Position numbers and translations under genes: made by a program
Notes under the pieces: generated by a model
What the model was told of the DNA's origin: nothing
What the model saw: the letters and a program-made list of their open reading frames with translations, nothing else
Database searches by the model: none
Part shown: positions 36,750-46,058 of the stretch, piece after piece
Layout of the letters: each line of letters starts with the position of its first letter
How positions within the stretch are numbered: the stretch's first letter is position 1
Source: Lacipirellulaceae bacterium
GTDB taxonomy: Bacteria > Planctomycetota > Planctomycetia > Pirellulales > Lacipirellulaceae
NCBI GenBank assembly: GCA_040218535.1
Contig: JAVJRG010000005.1
Coordinates: 1,488,001-1,552,000, forward strand
Direction: 5' to 3'
Length of the DNA stretch: 64,000 nucleotides

Positions 36750-37231
36750 GGTCAGGGTGCCACCAGCATTTGAGAAGGATAGAACGGAAGGACGCCAGAA
36801 CGAGGATTTATTGATCCTAGCATGAACTCCTTCTCCCACTATTCCTTCGGGGCCGTCTTTCAGTGGATGGTCGAGAACATCGGCGGAATTCGCAGGCGTT
36901 TGCCAGGTCATCACCATTTCCCATCACCCCACAAGTCGGCGGCTATCTTACTTGGGCCAATACTTCCTGCAAAAGTATCTTTGGTTTAATCGAATCGCGG
37001 TGGCGAAAACCTAATGGTCGTTATCAACTCAAGCTGACCGTCCCATGCACCACCGCTAGAGTCCATAGTCCCACAACCGATCAAGCAAAGATTCGCGAAA
37101 GTGGACAGCCGATTACCTCAGTCGAAGGGGTGCACGAAATCTGTACATAGGGCAATGAAACGATCTTGCTTGTTGGCTCGGGCGTATATGAGTTCGAGGT
37201 TGAACTTTCCAAGCCGAGCAAAGACAAGTGA
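36750..37231 (+). pseudogene. C-terminal remnant of GH78-like alpha-L-rhamnosidase
   Basis: Fragments of the GH78 C-terminus are spread over two frames. First come ATSI, a TGA, EG, a TAG and NG, then after a shift TPERGFIDPSMNSFSHYSFG and AVFQWMVENIGGI. A further shift is followed by ITPQVGGYLTWANTSCKSIF and RWRKPNGRYQLKLTVP, then a TAG at 37148-37150 and the tail ILLVGSGVYEFEVEL to TGA 37229-37231. Family members typically end in just this way (NHYAFGAV..., TPQVGG-LTWA, GSG-Y-F). Multiple lesions make it non-functional, and about 80% of the gene is missing upstream, where the Ubl cluster now sits. Confidence 0.8.
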
Positions 37232-37263
37232 GCGGCAAGCTAAGGTTTGCTACTTAGTTAGCA

Positions 37264-38910
37264 TTATTCAGGGGCGGTGTTGAGCGACTTGCGCACATAC
37301 GGCAAGGTGTGGTCCGCCCACATTTCGCCATGGGCTTTTAGACCTTTGGGGCTGAGGTGGATTCCTTTGCCATCGAGATCGCGGTGATCTCCCGTCAGTA
37401 CATCGGTATCTGGGCCCTGTAGTGCGATTCCTTTTTCCCACAATTGTCGTTGGGCGGAACGAACGTTTTCGAAAGACGGCTCCTTGGCATTGTGATAGGA
37501 GGCTTGGGCTACGAACCAAGGAAACTCCCATCCGGCCTGTTGAGTGGAAGCGAGAATTGTGTTCTTAAGCTTTTCGTAATACTCAGCCGACGGCATGCCG
37601 ACGTCCGATTCACCCTGATGCCAGAGCACAGCGCGAAAGCCCTGCGGCCCAAGTTGGTTGATTCGCTTAAGCATCCATCCTTGGAAGAGATCCCCATCGG
37701 GCTGCCAGTTATTGACGCTCGTCCCTCCGAAACCGGTCGTTGCCACGCCGATGGGAACGCCGAGTTCCTGGTACATCTTGTCGCCGAATGCTGGCCAAAA
37801 GCTCCCTCCTTGCGTGCGATCCGCCACCCCAGGTTGTGGATCGTCGGCGATTTGCCAGTGTGTGCCGCTGAATGAAGAAACCATGCCGGTCGTTTGTTGC
37901 GTTTTGAATTGCCCACTGTTGGTCGAGTTGGATTGGCCCGCCCCGACGAATACCTCGCCAACGCCAAAGTGGTCGACTTTGCCGCTCGCTAATGGCATCC
38001 TTTGTCTGTCGATTGCACGCGCTTCAAGCGTGTACCAGCCGCCTGCGGGAACATTCATCCATTGGCTGAATTGATGGGTCTGGGCGCTATACTCGACGCG
38101 TTGCCATTCCTGTTGCTGCGGTGAGAGTTCGTCGCCAATGAGCCTTATCTCAAGCCCCGTGGCATCAACCTCGGTGCGACCGCTGATGAGTACACGACCA
38201 CGCTGCGCTGTTTCCCGCTGGATAACTTGGTACTCTCGCGGCGAGGTGATGGTCAGGTCTTGGGGCGGCGGTACGGCGTTGAGCTTCAATATCTGTAACC
38301 GCTCTTGTTCGTTGGTAGAACCTGCCTTGAAAGTCACCGTTTTCTTCGCCCCTGGCGGCAGTGTGGTTTGCACCACTTGATGCGGTCCCTGCCAGGGGCC
38401 CCAGAGTTTGTCAAAGCCATCGATCTTTAACTTCTGTTTGCCCATGAAGAAGCTTGCCTCAGAGAACTCGCCTGTGAGCGCGGTTTTCTGCAAAGGGCCT
38501 TCATTGATCGAAACCTCTCCGACGTAGCCATTGAAGACTACGAAGAATACCATCTCTGCTTCCGATTTGTTCGCGAGCCGCATCGTGAGCGACTTTTCTG
38601 CAAACTCGTAGCGTACCGTCGCTAAATCGCCGCTCGCGACGATGACACTTTCCTCTGGTCGTTCGAAGTTTGGCAGGTTCAGCGTTTTTCCTTGAAAAAA
38701 GTAAGCTCCCCGAGAGACGCTCACCCCAGGTGCCAGAAAGTTCATTCCCCCGGGGGCGAATTTCGTGAGGCATCCGTCTCGTTCGACGCGTGCCGAATAG
38801 CTGGACGTTTCAATGGCAAATGGTTGTTCTTCGAGCTTGATGTTGACTTTCGCGAGCACACACTCGCAACTTATTAAGCAGGCGAGGGTGGTCATCACCA
38901 AACGATCCAT
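37264..38910 (-). CDS. Exported sialate O-acetylesterase-like SGNH hydrolase
   Basis: A 548-residue protein with signal peptide (MDRLVMTTLACLISCECVLA). After a ~260-residue beta-sandwich region, the SGNH domain has the nucleophile in VGAGQSNSTNS, GFGGTSVNNW, WHQGESD and a His near GKGIHLSPKG. It would remove acetyl or similar esters from sugars, helping glycosidases of this locus. A TTG at 38916 lies five bases after the AGGAG core and is an alternative start to ATG 38910. It is the last gene of a minus-strand operon with DUF1501, PSD1 and CBM9-like genes. Confidence 0.84.
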   Translation of the reverse strand: MDRLVMTTLACLISCECVLAKVNIKLEEQPFAIETSSYSARVERDGCLTKFAPGGMNFLAPGVSVSRGAYFFQGKTLNLPNFERPEESVIVASGDLATVRYEFAEKSLTMRLANKSEAEMVFFVVFNGYVGEVSINEGPLQKTALTGEFSEASFFMGKQKLKIDGFDKLWGPWQGPHQVVQTTLPPGAKKTVTFKAGSTNEQERLQILKLNAVPPPQDLTITSPREYQVIQRETAQRGRVLISGRTEVDATGLEIRLIGDELSPQQQEWQRVEYSAQTHQFSQWMNVPAGGWYTLEARAIDRQRMPLASGKVDHFGVGEVFVGAGQSNSTNSGQFKTQQTTGMVSSFSGTHWQIADDPQPGVADRTQGGSFWPAFGDKMYQELGVPIGVATTGFGGTSVNNWQPDGDLFQGWMLKRINQLGPQGFRAVLWHQGESDVGMPSAEYYEKLKNTILASTQQAGWEFPWFVAQASYHNAKEPSFENVRSAQRQLWEKGIALQGPDTDVLTGDHRDLDGKGIHLSPKGLKAHGEMWADHTLPYVRKSLNTAPE

Positions 38911-38939
38911 GTGCAATCTTTCTCCTGAGTTGCTGCAAC

Positions 38940-40415
38940 TCAGGCAATAAGTTCGTGAACGACGCGGGCTGGTTCCACGCCCGTCAACCTTTGGTCAAGA
39001 CCTTGGTAGGGGAAAACGAATCGCTCGTGATCGATGCCTAGTAGGTGCAAAATGGTCGCGTTCAGGTCGCGAATGTGAACAGGGTCTTTGACGATGTTGT
39101 AGCAGAAATGATCTGTCTGGCCATGTTCGTACCCACGTTTCATGCCTCCACCAGCCATCCAGGCAGTAAAACATCGTCCATGATGATCGCGTCCGTGATT
39201 GGTCGCTGTCAGTGTCCCTTGGGAGTAAATAGTGCGGCCAAACTCTCCTCCCCAGATCACGAGTGTGTCATCGAACATCCCCCGCTGTTTCAGGTCAGCG
39301 ACCAGCGCGGCAGAAGCACGATCGGTATCAGCAGATTGCTCGCGAATCTCTTTCGGCAAATGAAAATGCTGATCCCAACCGCGATGGAAGAGCTGGATGA
39401 ATCGGACGCCACGCTCCGCCATGCGACGAGCCAACAGGCAATTGGCAGCGAAAGAACCAGGGCGATGAACGTCTTCGCCATAAAGTTCTAAGGTACTAGC
39501 CGACTCGTCGGAGAAGTCGACCACCTCAGGCACCGAAGTCTGCATGCGGTAGGCCATTTCGTACTGCGCGATGCGCGTATTGATCTCAGGGTCCAGCATC
39601 TCTTGCTGATGGAGCCGGTTCAATTCGGCCAAACCATCGAGTTGATTCCTTCGACGATTTGCCGTGATTCCCGGTGGATTATTCAAGTACAGGACCGGAT
39701 CCCTGCCAGCACGAAACTGAACTCCCTGATGATCTGACGGCAGAAAGCCGCTCCCCCAGAGGCGGGCGAACAGGGGCTGCATGGCTTGCCGCTTGCCGCG
39801 TGACGTTAGCACGACATAAGCCGGCAAGTCTTCCGTTTCGCAACCCAAACCATAGCTGAGCCATGCTCCGAGACTTGGTTTGCCAAGTTGCTGCGTGCCG
39901 GTGTTGATGAAGGTGATGGCCGGGTCGTGATTGATGGCATCAGTATGGAGCGACTTAATGATGCTGATCTCGTCGACCATTTTGGCAGTTTGTGGCAGCA
40001 GCTCGCTGACCCAAGTGCCCAGCGCTCCATGACGTTCAAACTGAAACATCGGGGCGACGACTGAGAAACTACTTTGCCCGCTAGTCATCCCCGTGATGCG
40101 CTGTCCACCACGAACCGAGTCTGGCAATTCCGTGCCATGCAATTCTCGGAGTTCGGGATGGTAATCAAACAGATCAATGTGCGACGGCCCGCCCGACTGG
40201 AAAAGATAAATAACACGCTTGGCACGCGCTGGGAAATGCGGCAGCGACGGGAGCCCAATCGCTTGAGACTGCTGCGTTGTTGCGGCAGCTTTTCGCGACC
40301 CCAGCAACCCGGCTAGAGCGGCAGCCCCGAGGTACCCGGCTGTTCGGCCGAGCAAATACCGCCGAGTCATTTGTAGCGCCAGATCGTTGCTAAGTTTTTC
40401 AATTGCAGGGAGCAT
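38940..40415 (-). CDS. DUF1501 protein with Tat-like leader
   Basis: A 491-residue DUF1501 protein, related to the alkaline-phosphatase/sulfatase superfamily. The leader [20 protein letters not shown] suggests Tat export. Family signatures include [52 protein letters not shown] and [19 protein letters not shown]. It lies 7 bases after the PSCyt1/PSD1 gene, the normal partner of DUF1501 in planctomycetes. GGAG about nine bases before the start supports ATG 40415. Catalytic role is unknown; a second copy is at 51512. Confidence 0.9.
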   Translation of the reverse strand: MLPAIEKLSNDLALQMTRRYLLGRTAGYLGAAALAGLLGSRKAAATTQQSQAIGLPSLPHFPARAKRVIYLFQSGGPSHIDLFDYHPELRELHGTELPDSVRGGQRITGMTSGQSSFSVVAPMFQFERHGALGTWVSELLPQTAKMVDEISIIKSLHTDAINHDPAITFINTGTQQLGKPSLGAWLSYGLGCETEDLPAYVVLTSRGKRQAMQPLFARLWGSGFLPSDHQGVQFRAGRDPVLYLNNPPGITANRRRNQLDGLAELNRLHQQEMLDPEINTRIAQYEMAYRMQTSVPEVVDFSDESASTLELYGEDVHRPGSFAANCLLARRMAERGVRFIQLFHRGWDQHFHLPKEIREQSADTDRASAALVADLKQRGMFDDTLVIWGGEFGRTIYSQGTLTATNHGRDHHGRCFTAWMAGGGMKRGYEHGQTDHFCYNIVKDPVHIRDLNATILHLLGIDHERFVFPYQGLDQRLTGVEPARVVHELIA

Positions 40416-40422
40416 GTCTCGA

Positions 40423-43400
40423 TCACTCCTTGGTCATCGTTTCGTCAAGGTTGAGCAGCATCGAAGCAATGCAAGTCCAAGCGGCATGTTCGGCCAAATC
40501 CAGTTCACCATCACGTGGTGAATCGCCGACCTGAAGTAGCTTTTCTGCGGCTGCAGTATCATCCTGAAACTCAGCGAGGTGCCATTCGTACCTATCCGCT
40601 ATGATTTGCAATTCCCGGTCGGTCGGCTCACGCGAAGTCGCCAGCAGAAATCCCAGCTTGGCCCTCTCTTCCACGACGTCACTGGTTTCCTTCATCATTC
40701 GTTCCGCCAAGCCGCGGGCAGTTTCGACGAATGTCGGGTCATTCAGCAGTACGAGAGCCTGCAAAGGGGTGTTGGTGATCTCTCGTTGCACGACGCACGT
40801 TTCCCGGTTGGGAGCATCCAGCGCAACCAAGTTTGGCGGTGGCACGGACCGTTTCCAAAACGTGTAGAGCCCTCGACGATAGAGTGCCTCGCCGCTCGCT
40901 TGTTGAAACTGCTGAGCCGTAAACTTGCTGTTGTCTTTCTGGTGGGCCAGTTCCAACCAGAGGCCCGCTGGTTGGTAGTTCTTTTCGCTCGGTCCGCCGA
41001 TCTTCTCGTTCAAGAGGCCACTAGCGTGCAGAGCCAGATCTCGAATCAACTCAGCCTGCAACCGGAAACGCGGGCCGCGGGAGAGCAAACGGTTGTCAGG
41101 GTCTTGTTCATTCTTATGTACCGTGGAGGCAGAAGATTGACGATAAGTTGAAGAGAGCACCATCAGTCGCAGCATATGCTTCACGTCCCAGCCGCTCTCT
41201 ACGAACTCCACTGCCAGCCAGTCCAACAGTTCGGGATGGCTTGGCCAGGCACCCTGGGTGCCAAAGTCTCCTGAAGTGGAAACGAGCCCATCGCCAAACA
41301 ACATTTGCCACATCCGATTCACGGTAACTCGTGCTGTGAGCGGATGCTTCGGCGAGGTGAGCCAACGTGCTAATGCCAGGCGATCCTTAGCACCTGACTC
41401 AGGCAAAGCGGGTAGAACCGTGGGAGTCGCTGGCGAAACTTCTTCTTGAGGGCTATCGTATTGCCCGCGTTCAAGCCGGAAGGTCTTTCGAGGCCGCTGT
41501 AATTCTCGCATCACCATCGTGGTGGTGATTTCCTGATTCAGCACCTCAAGCTGTCGGCGAGCTGCCAGCAACCGACTACGTAGATCCTGATAATCCTTTT
41601 CTGGGAAGATGTTCTCGCGGTAGTAATCCTTAAGCTTGTTAACATCTGACTCACTTCGTTCTTCGCGAGCCGTTCTAAGAATCTTATGAATTGCCGGCGG
41701 TATGCGATCATCTTTCGTCCTTAACGCGAAGTAGAACTCGCACTCCCAACTGATGTTGACCACTTTGGCAAGCAGGTGGTTTTCTCCCGGTAGTAACTCA
41801 ACCTCAAATTCCCGTTGCCGTTGCGGTACCGGTAGAGAACGCCGACGGTCGATGAGCTGCCGGCCATTCAGCCAGAGTTGAATCGCGTCGGTGCATCCGA
41901 CTGAGATGAGGGCGGAGCGCGCTTCTTTAACGGTGATCGTGCGATGCAGGTAAGTCGCTGAGCGTTCGAAGGGGAAGCTATGAGCGTGTCCATCAGTGAG
42001 TGATGCTGCCGCGGTCCAGGTTTTCTCTTCTTCTCGAACTGAAACAGGTTTGCTTAGGTCGATTTTGTCCTTAGGAGTTAGATAACTGGAGTTGAGAACT
42101 TCCGCTGCCGTCTCTTCAACAATCGGGGGCAGCGTATACCACTGCGAATCTTTGAGAGCGGGGCGCAAATCCTCGCCCACTGTTGAGGGGGCCGCCATCT
42201 CCCACTTTTGCTGAGCAAGGTCCAGGCGTTCTTCCCATGGTTTCAGCTCGTTCTCTAATCGCTTGATGGTCTGTGAGAGTTGTATCTGTTGCGTCTTCTG
42301 TTCGTCGTTGGGCAGCTGTAGCAAGGGAGTCGCATTCCCACGCTGCCCGTCGAGACCTTTCTCGTCAATTGTGTTGAAGAAAGCGAAGAGCCTAAAATAC
42401 TCTTCTTGGCTGATCGGATCGTACTTGTGATCGTGGCAGCGTGCGCAACCCAGGGTGAGCCCCATCCAAACCACCCCGGTCGTGTTCACACGATCAACGA
42501 CATACTCAACGTGGTACTCCTCAGGGATCGCTCCGCCCTCGAAATTAATGCCGTGGTTGCGGTTAAACCCTGAGGCGATCAACTGATCTTTCGTCGGCTC
42601 GGGGAGCAGATCTCCTGCAAGCTGCCACGTCGTGAAGTCATCGAACTTGAGATTCTTGTTGTAAGCCTGAATTACCCAATCACGCCACGGCCACATCTCA
42701 CGATGGCTATCAATGTGATAGCCGTGGGTGTCGGCATATCGCGCCGCATCGAGCCACACGAGCGCCATGCGTTCACCGTAGTGCGGTGAAGCGAGCAACC
42801 GGTCCACCAATCTCTCATAGGCATCGGGGCGGTCATCCGCTAAAAACTCGTCGATCTCTGGCAGCGTCGGAGGTAATCCAGTGAGGTCGAGTGACAGCCG
42901 GCGAATTAGGGCACGTTTCCCCGCTGGCGGCGCCGGCTGTAGTCCTTCTTGAGCGAGACGACTCAAGACAAAAGCATCAACCGCGTTGGCAATTCTGAAT
43001 CCCTCAGAAGGCGCATTCACGTCTGGGGGTTCGACTCTCTGTGGCCTAATCATCGACCAATGCTTCTGATAGGCCGCACCCTGTTGGATCCAGTTCGCGA
43101 GCAACTTTTTCTGATTGCGGGTGAGCTTCTGGTGGCTCTCCGGTGGTGGCATGAGCAAGTCGGGATCGTGACTATTGATTCGGGCAACGACTTCGCTCTC
43201 GCCAACTTCCCACGGTACGATTGCCCGTGTACCCGAGTCGAGCTGCGCGGTGGCGGAAGCTTGCTCGTCGAGTCGCAAGCCTGCTTCACGACTTTGTTCA
43301 TCAGGCCCATGGCAGGCAAAGCAGTTCTTCGCCAAGATCGGGCGAATATCGCGATTGTAGTTGATCGGTTCCTCAGCGAACGACACGTTGGCACTACACG

Positions 43401-43455
43401 TGAATAGAGCCGCCGTGTGAATCGCAAACTTCTGTAGGGCTGTCATCACGATCAA
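40423..43455 (-). CDS. PSCyt1-DUF1549-DUF1553 (PSD1) planctomycete cytochrome
   Basis: A 1010-residue exported protein. After a signal peptide (about 1-27) the cytochrome-like domain has [23 protein letters not shown]1549 follows ([31 protein letters not shown]), with the second CxxCH in [15 protein letters not shown] ~300-residue middle part includes a beta-sandwich-like stretch (about 470-590). DUF1553 ends the protein ([45 protein letters not shown]). It overlaps the CBM9-like gene by four bases. These proteins occur in large numbers in planctomycetes beside DUF1501 and glycan-degrading genes; an electron-transfer role is inferred from the haem motifs. Confidence 0.92.
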   Translation of the reverse strand: MIVMTALQKFAIHTAALFTCSANVSFAEEPINYNRDIRPILAKNCFACHGPDEQSREAGLRLDEQASATAQLDSGTRAIVPWEVGESEVVARINSHDPDLLMPPPESHQKLTRNQKKLLANWIQQGAAYQKHWSMIRPQRVEPPDVNAPSEGFRIANAVDAFVLSRLAQEGLQPAPPAGKRALIRRLSLDLTGLPPTLPEIDEFLADDRPDAYERLVDRLLASPHYGERMALVWLDAARYADTHGYHIDSHREMWPWRDWVIQAYNKNLKFDDFTTWQLAGDLLPEPTKDQLIASGFNRNHGINFEGGAIPEEYHVEYVVDRVNTTGVVWMGLTLGCARCHDHKYDPISQEEYFRLFAFFNTIDEKGLDGQRGNATPLLQLPNDEQKTQQIQLSQTIKRLENELKPWEERLDLAQQKWEMAAPSTVGEDLRPALKDSQWYTLPPIVEETAAEVLNSSYLTPKDKIDLSKPVSVREEEKTWTAAASLTDGHAHSFPFERSATYLHRTITVKEARSALISVGCTDAIQLWLNGRQLIDRRRSLPVPQRQREFEVELLPGENHLLAKVVNISWECEFYFALRTKDDRIPPAIHKILRTAREERSESDVNKLKDYYRENIFPEKDYQDLRSRLLAARRQLEVLNQEITTTMVMRELQRPRKTFRLERGQYDSPQEEVSPATPTVLPALPESGAKDRLALARWLTSPKHPLTARVTVNRMWQMLFGDGLVSTSGDFGTQGAWPSHPELLDWLAVEFVESGWDVKHMLRLMVLSSTYRQSSASTVHKNEQDPDNRLLSRGPRFRLQAELIRDLALHASGLLNEKIGGPSEKNYQPAGLWLELAHQKDNSKFTAQQFQQASGEALYRRGLYTFWKRSVPPPNLVALDAPNRETCVVQREITNTPLQALVLLNDPTFVETARGLAERMMKETSDVVEERAKLGFLLATSREPTDRELQIIADRYEWHLAEFQDDTAAAEKLLQVGDSPRDGELDLAEHAAWTCIASMLLNLDETMTKE

Positions 43456-44546
43456 TACCCCTGTTTCATATTCACACTCACCATTCGTGGCGAGACGCGC
43501 GTCAGTTCCTTGCCTTGCCTATCGTAAGCAATCGCCCGCACTAAGTGACGCCCAGGGGGGGCTTCCGACGTTGGCCATTGAGCGACTCTGCGGACAAAAA
43601 TGCCGTGCGAATCAAATCGTTCTTCGTCAGTGGCTGGGTGTTCCGAGATGACTTGGCCCTGTAAGTCCACAATCTGAAAAACGACTTTTTCGACTGCCGT
43701 GGCACGATTCGGCGGCATGGCAACCATCGCCTTTACATGTGGCAAGGTTTCTTGGCTCCAAGGAGTATCAACGCGAATTGGCATAATAATCGGCCCACTC
43801 ACCTTCCAGTGGGACCGCTCGAACCGCTCGACCAGTTTTACCCGGGCTAGATTCGCCGGTTGCTGGACGCTTAAGGGGCTGCCAAAAAGAAAACTGCGAT
43901 CAGAGCGGGGGCCTCCATCGCTGTAAGACAGCTCGGCATCAATGCCGATCACTTCGCCCACTTTTGCTTGGAACTTAGGGAAATTCTCCCAGGGCAGCTT
44001 AAACTCGACTTCGAGACCAGTTTTCGTTTTCTTCGCAGCGACTTCGATTCCTATCTCTTTGATTGCATCTTCATAGCCCGGCCGAAGACAAAAGCGAGGA
44101 CTTACTTTTTCAAGGTACATGGGAGTAAAGAAGCAGTGGACTGAACCCTGGCCCCACTCTCGGTTGAGGAAGTCGCTGCCCCGACGAGTATCGAAATACC
44201 ACTCAACCGCATCTCCCTCCCACAACGGGTGCTCCTGTGAGTAGCAGTGTTCGTCGAGTGTGCGCAAGCCGACGTAGAAGGCCGCCTCGTCCCAAAGAAA
44301 GAAAAACTGCCCAGGACGGTTCTTGGAATCTGGGTGGAAGTACTCTAATGGGGCGGCAAAGGCGTTCGAGTATTCTTCGAGATTACCATCGATGACGATC
44401 GAACCCTCAGCACGGGGCACGACTGCCCGTACTTGGTCATGCAGCTTCTGCTCTTCAGCCTGGGCTTGGTGCACGAGAAATGCTCCGCCAAGAATGCAAA
44501 GTAATGTGAGTAAAGCTTTTTCTGAGGAGATCGCCATAAGTTTCAT
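43452..44546 (-). CDS. Exported CBM9/DOMON-like sugar-binding protein
   Basis: A 364-residue protein with signal peptide (about 1-30). The main part (about 40-235) resembles the family 9 carbohydrate-binding-like domain: IVIDGNLEEYSNAF, FFLWDEAAFYVGLRTLD, WEGDAVEWYFDTRRG and VEFKLPWENF. The last ~110 residues look like a separate beta domain. AGGAG six bases before ATG 44546 marks the start. It lies 26 bases after the regulator and overlaps the PSD1 gene, so it is part of the minus operon. It probably binds or presents glycans; no catalytic residues are recognised. Confidence 0.8.
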   Translation of the reverse strand: MKLMAISSEKALLTLLCILGGAFLVHQAQAEEQKLHDQVRAVVPRAEGSIVIDGNLEEYSNAFAAPLEYFHPDSKNRPGQFFFLWDEAAFYVGLRTLDEHCYSQEHPLWEGDAVEWYFDTRRGSDFLNREWGQGSVHCFFTPMYLEKVSPRFCLRPGYEDAIKEIGIEVAAKKTKTGLEVEFKLPWENFPKFQAKVGEVIGIDAELSYSDGGPRSDRSFLFGSPLSVQQPANLARVKLVERFERSHWKVSGPIIMPIRVDTPWSQETLPHVKAMVAMPPNRATAVEKVVFQIVDLQGQVISEHPATDEERFDSHGIFVRRVAQWPTSEAPPGRHLVRAIAYDRQGKELTRVSPRMVSVNMKQGY

Positions 44547-44572
44547 CTCAACTCCTCGTAGGCAAGATCGTA

Positions 44573-45763
44573 TTAAGGATTAGGAACCGACTCAGCGGAG
44601 TGTTCGCGTCGGTCCGTGGCGATTGTTGAGTCGCGAATGACGAGTTCCGTATCAATGATCACCTGACGGCTCGTAAAGTCTTCTTCATCGATGCGCTGCA
44701 AAATGGCCGTGAACGCAGCATGTGCGAACGGATCGACGGGCAGACGAATCGTTGTTAACGGCATGTGTAGCAATTCAGAGATCGGATCGTCGTCGAACCC
44801 AGCCAGCTTCAAGTCGGTCCCGATTTCAACACCTAAGAAACTAAGGTGACGTCCAAGAATCGCTGCAAATCGATCCATCTTTGCGATGACCGCGTCAGGT
44901 TGTATTTGCTTCATCAGGTGGCGGCAGAAATCGAGATCGAGATCAACTTCGTGAACAGCACAAACCAGTTGCGGATCCACTTCCAATCCATGCTGGTAAT
45001 GGGCTTCGTAAAAGCCTCGGAGCCGATCGTTGACTGCGGTTGAGTCCTCAGGGATACCGAGAAACGCAATGCGTTTCGCACCTTGGTTGATCATGTGATC
45101 GGTTAGCAGCATGCCCCCTCTACGATTATCGAAACCGACGCGAATAAACTCGCTGCGTTCCGGGTAGGTGGTGATGTCGCGATCGACGAGAACAACTTCT
45201 ATCCCAGCTTGGGTAAGTTGGTCAACAATCTCTCGATTGATTCGCATTTTGTCGCTAGGCAACTCAGCCGGATAGTACAAGACGCCGTTGACGCCGTCAT
45301 CAATTACTTTCTGAGCTGCGTTGAGCATGCCGGTTCTGAGATCGTGGCAACTCGAATCGAAACAGTGCAGAGCGATCGAGATTCCCGCCTCGCCGGCGAG
45401 GCGAGCTATGCGTTGGTAGATGAGTCCTTCCACGTAAGGCAGACGATCATCTGAATCCACCCAGGGCACCAAGAACGAGAGACGTGTCACTGGCGAGTTG
45501 CCGTCGCGATGCTTGACGTAGGTCCCTGAGCCACGGCAACGATCCACGAGCCCCATCTGTTCCAAATCGCGCATCGCACGCGAGACAGTGGTCCTCGAAA
45601 CTTCAAAATGCTGCATCAATTCGGCTTCAGTTGGCAGCTTTTGACCGGGCGGATACACCCCTTGCCAAATCTGTGATCTGAGCAGTTCGAAGATACGACG
45701 ATACCTTGGCTGATCGCCATTCGAGCCGTTTGCTTCAGGAGTGATACCGTTGCGATTTGGCAT
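44573..45763 (-). CDS. GntR-HTH / LacI-type sugar-binding repressor (AraR-like)
   Basis: A 396-residue regulator. The N-terminal GntR winged helix (about 20-90) has GVYPPGQKLPTEAELMQHFEVSRTTVSRAM. A periplasmic-binding-protein-like effector domain of the LacI family follows (about 105-375), with NGVLYYPAE, GGMLLTDHMINQGAKRIAFLG and LAGFDDDPISELLHMPLTTI. This layout is that of AraR, which represses sugar genes until the sugar binds. It is transcribed first in the minus operon and diverges from the GH92 operon, so it probably controls both arms. A palindrome between the two arms is a candidate operator. Confidence 0.9.
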   Translation of the reverse strand: MPNRNGITPEANGSNGDQPRYRRIFELLRSQIWQGVYPPGQKLPTEAELMQHFEVSRTTVSRAMRDLEQMGLVDRCRGSGTYVKHRDGNSPVTRLSFLVPWVDSDDRLPYVEGLIYQRIARLAGEAGISIALHCFDSSCHDLRTGMLNAAQKVIDDGVNGVLYYPAELPSDKMRINREIVDQLTQAGIEVVLVDRDITTYPERSEFIRVGFDNRRGGMLLTDHMINQGAKRIAFLGIPEDSTAVNDRLRGFYEAHYQHGLEVDPQLVCAVHEVDLDLDFCRHLMKQIQPDAVIAKMDRFAAILGRHLSFLGVEIGTDLKLAGFDDDPISELLHMPLTTIRLPVDPFAHAAFTAILQRIDEEDFTSRQVIIDTELVIRDSTIATDRREHSAESVPNP

Positions 45764-45884
45764 TTTTGAAGAGGTTACACGAAGTTTCTTGACGGAATCT
45801 TCGCATGCCAGAAAAGAGAAGGAGTGTAGCTGCTACTGCTCATGCTAACTGTTTTGCCGCGGCATGCAAGCGAAACGTGCGATC

Positions 45885-45900
45885 AAATGATGTGTCATTT
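45885..45900. promoter_or_regulatory. Candidate operator palindrome in the divergent region
   Basis: AAATGA-TGTG-TCATTT, six-base perfect arms with a four-base spacer, lies 122 bases upstream of the regulator start and about 50 bases before the -10 element of the GH92 operon. Position and symmetry suit a GntR/LacI-type dimer. The assignment is inference from a single site. Confidence 0.4.
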
Positions 45901-45948
45901 CAATCGATGAAACTCCGTATTTGACTGCATCGGAGCGGTCTCAAACGC

Positions 45949-45957
45949 TGTTATAAT
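45949..45957 (+). promoter_or_regulatory. Extended -10 promoter for the GH92 operon
   Basis: TGTTATAAT gives a perfect TATAAT at 45952-45957 preceded by TGn. No -35 box is at the proper distance (a TTGACT at 45921 is 25 bases away), which fits an extended -10 promoter. Transcription would start near 45964, leaving about 95 untranslated bases. Confidence 0.5.
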
Positions 45958-46058
45958 GCGGCTAGGCAGAGCACCCTGCAATGCAACCTCCGCGTTCATT
46001 GACTCGCAGGCGTCCCGTGTTGCATCCGACATGCTCGCTCCCAATGCAAAAATATACG

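Noticed and set aside
45921-45957. Classical -35/-10 promoter using TTGACT at 45921
   Set aside because: The spacing to TATAAT is 25 bases, too long for sigma-70; an extended -10 reading fits better.
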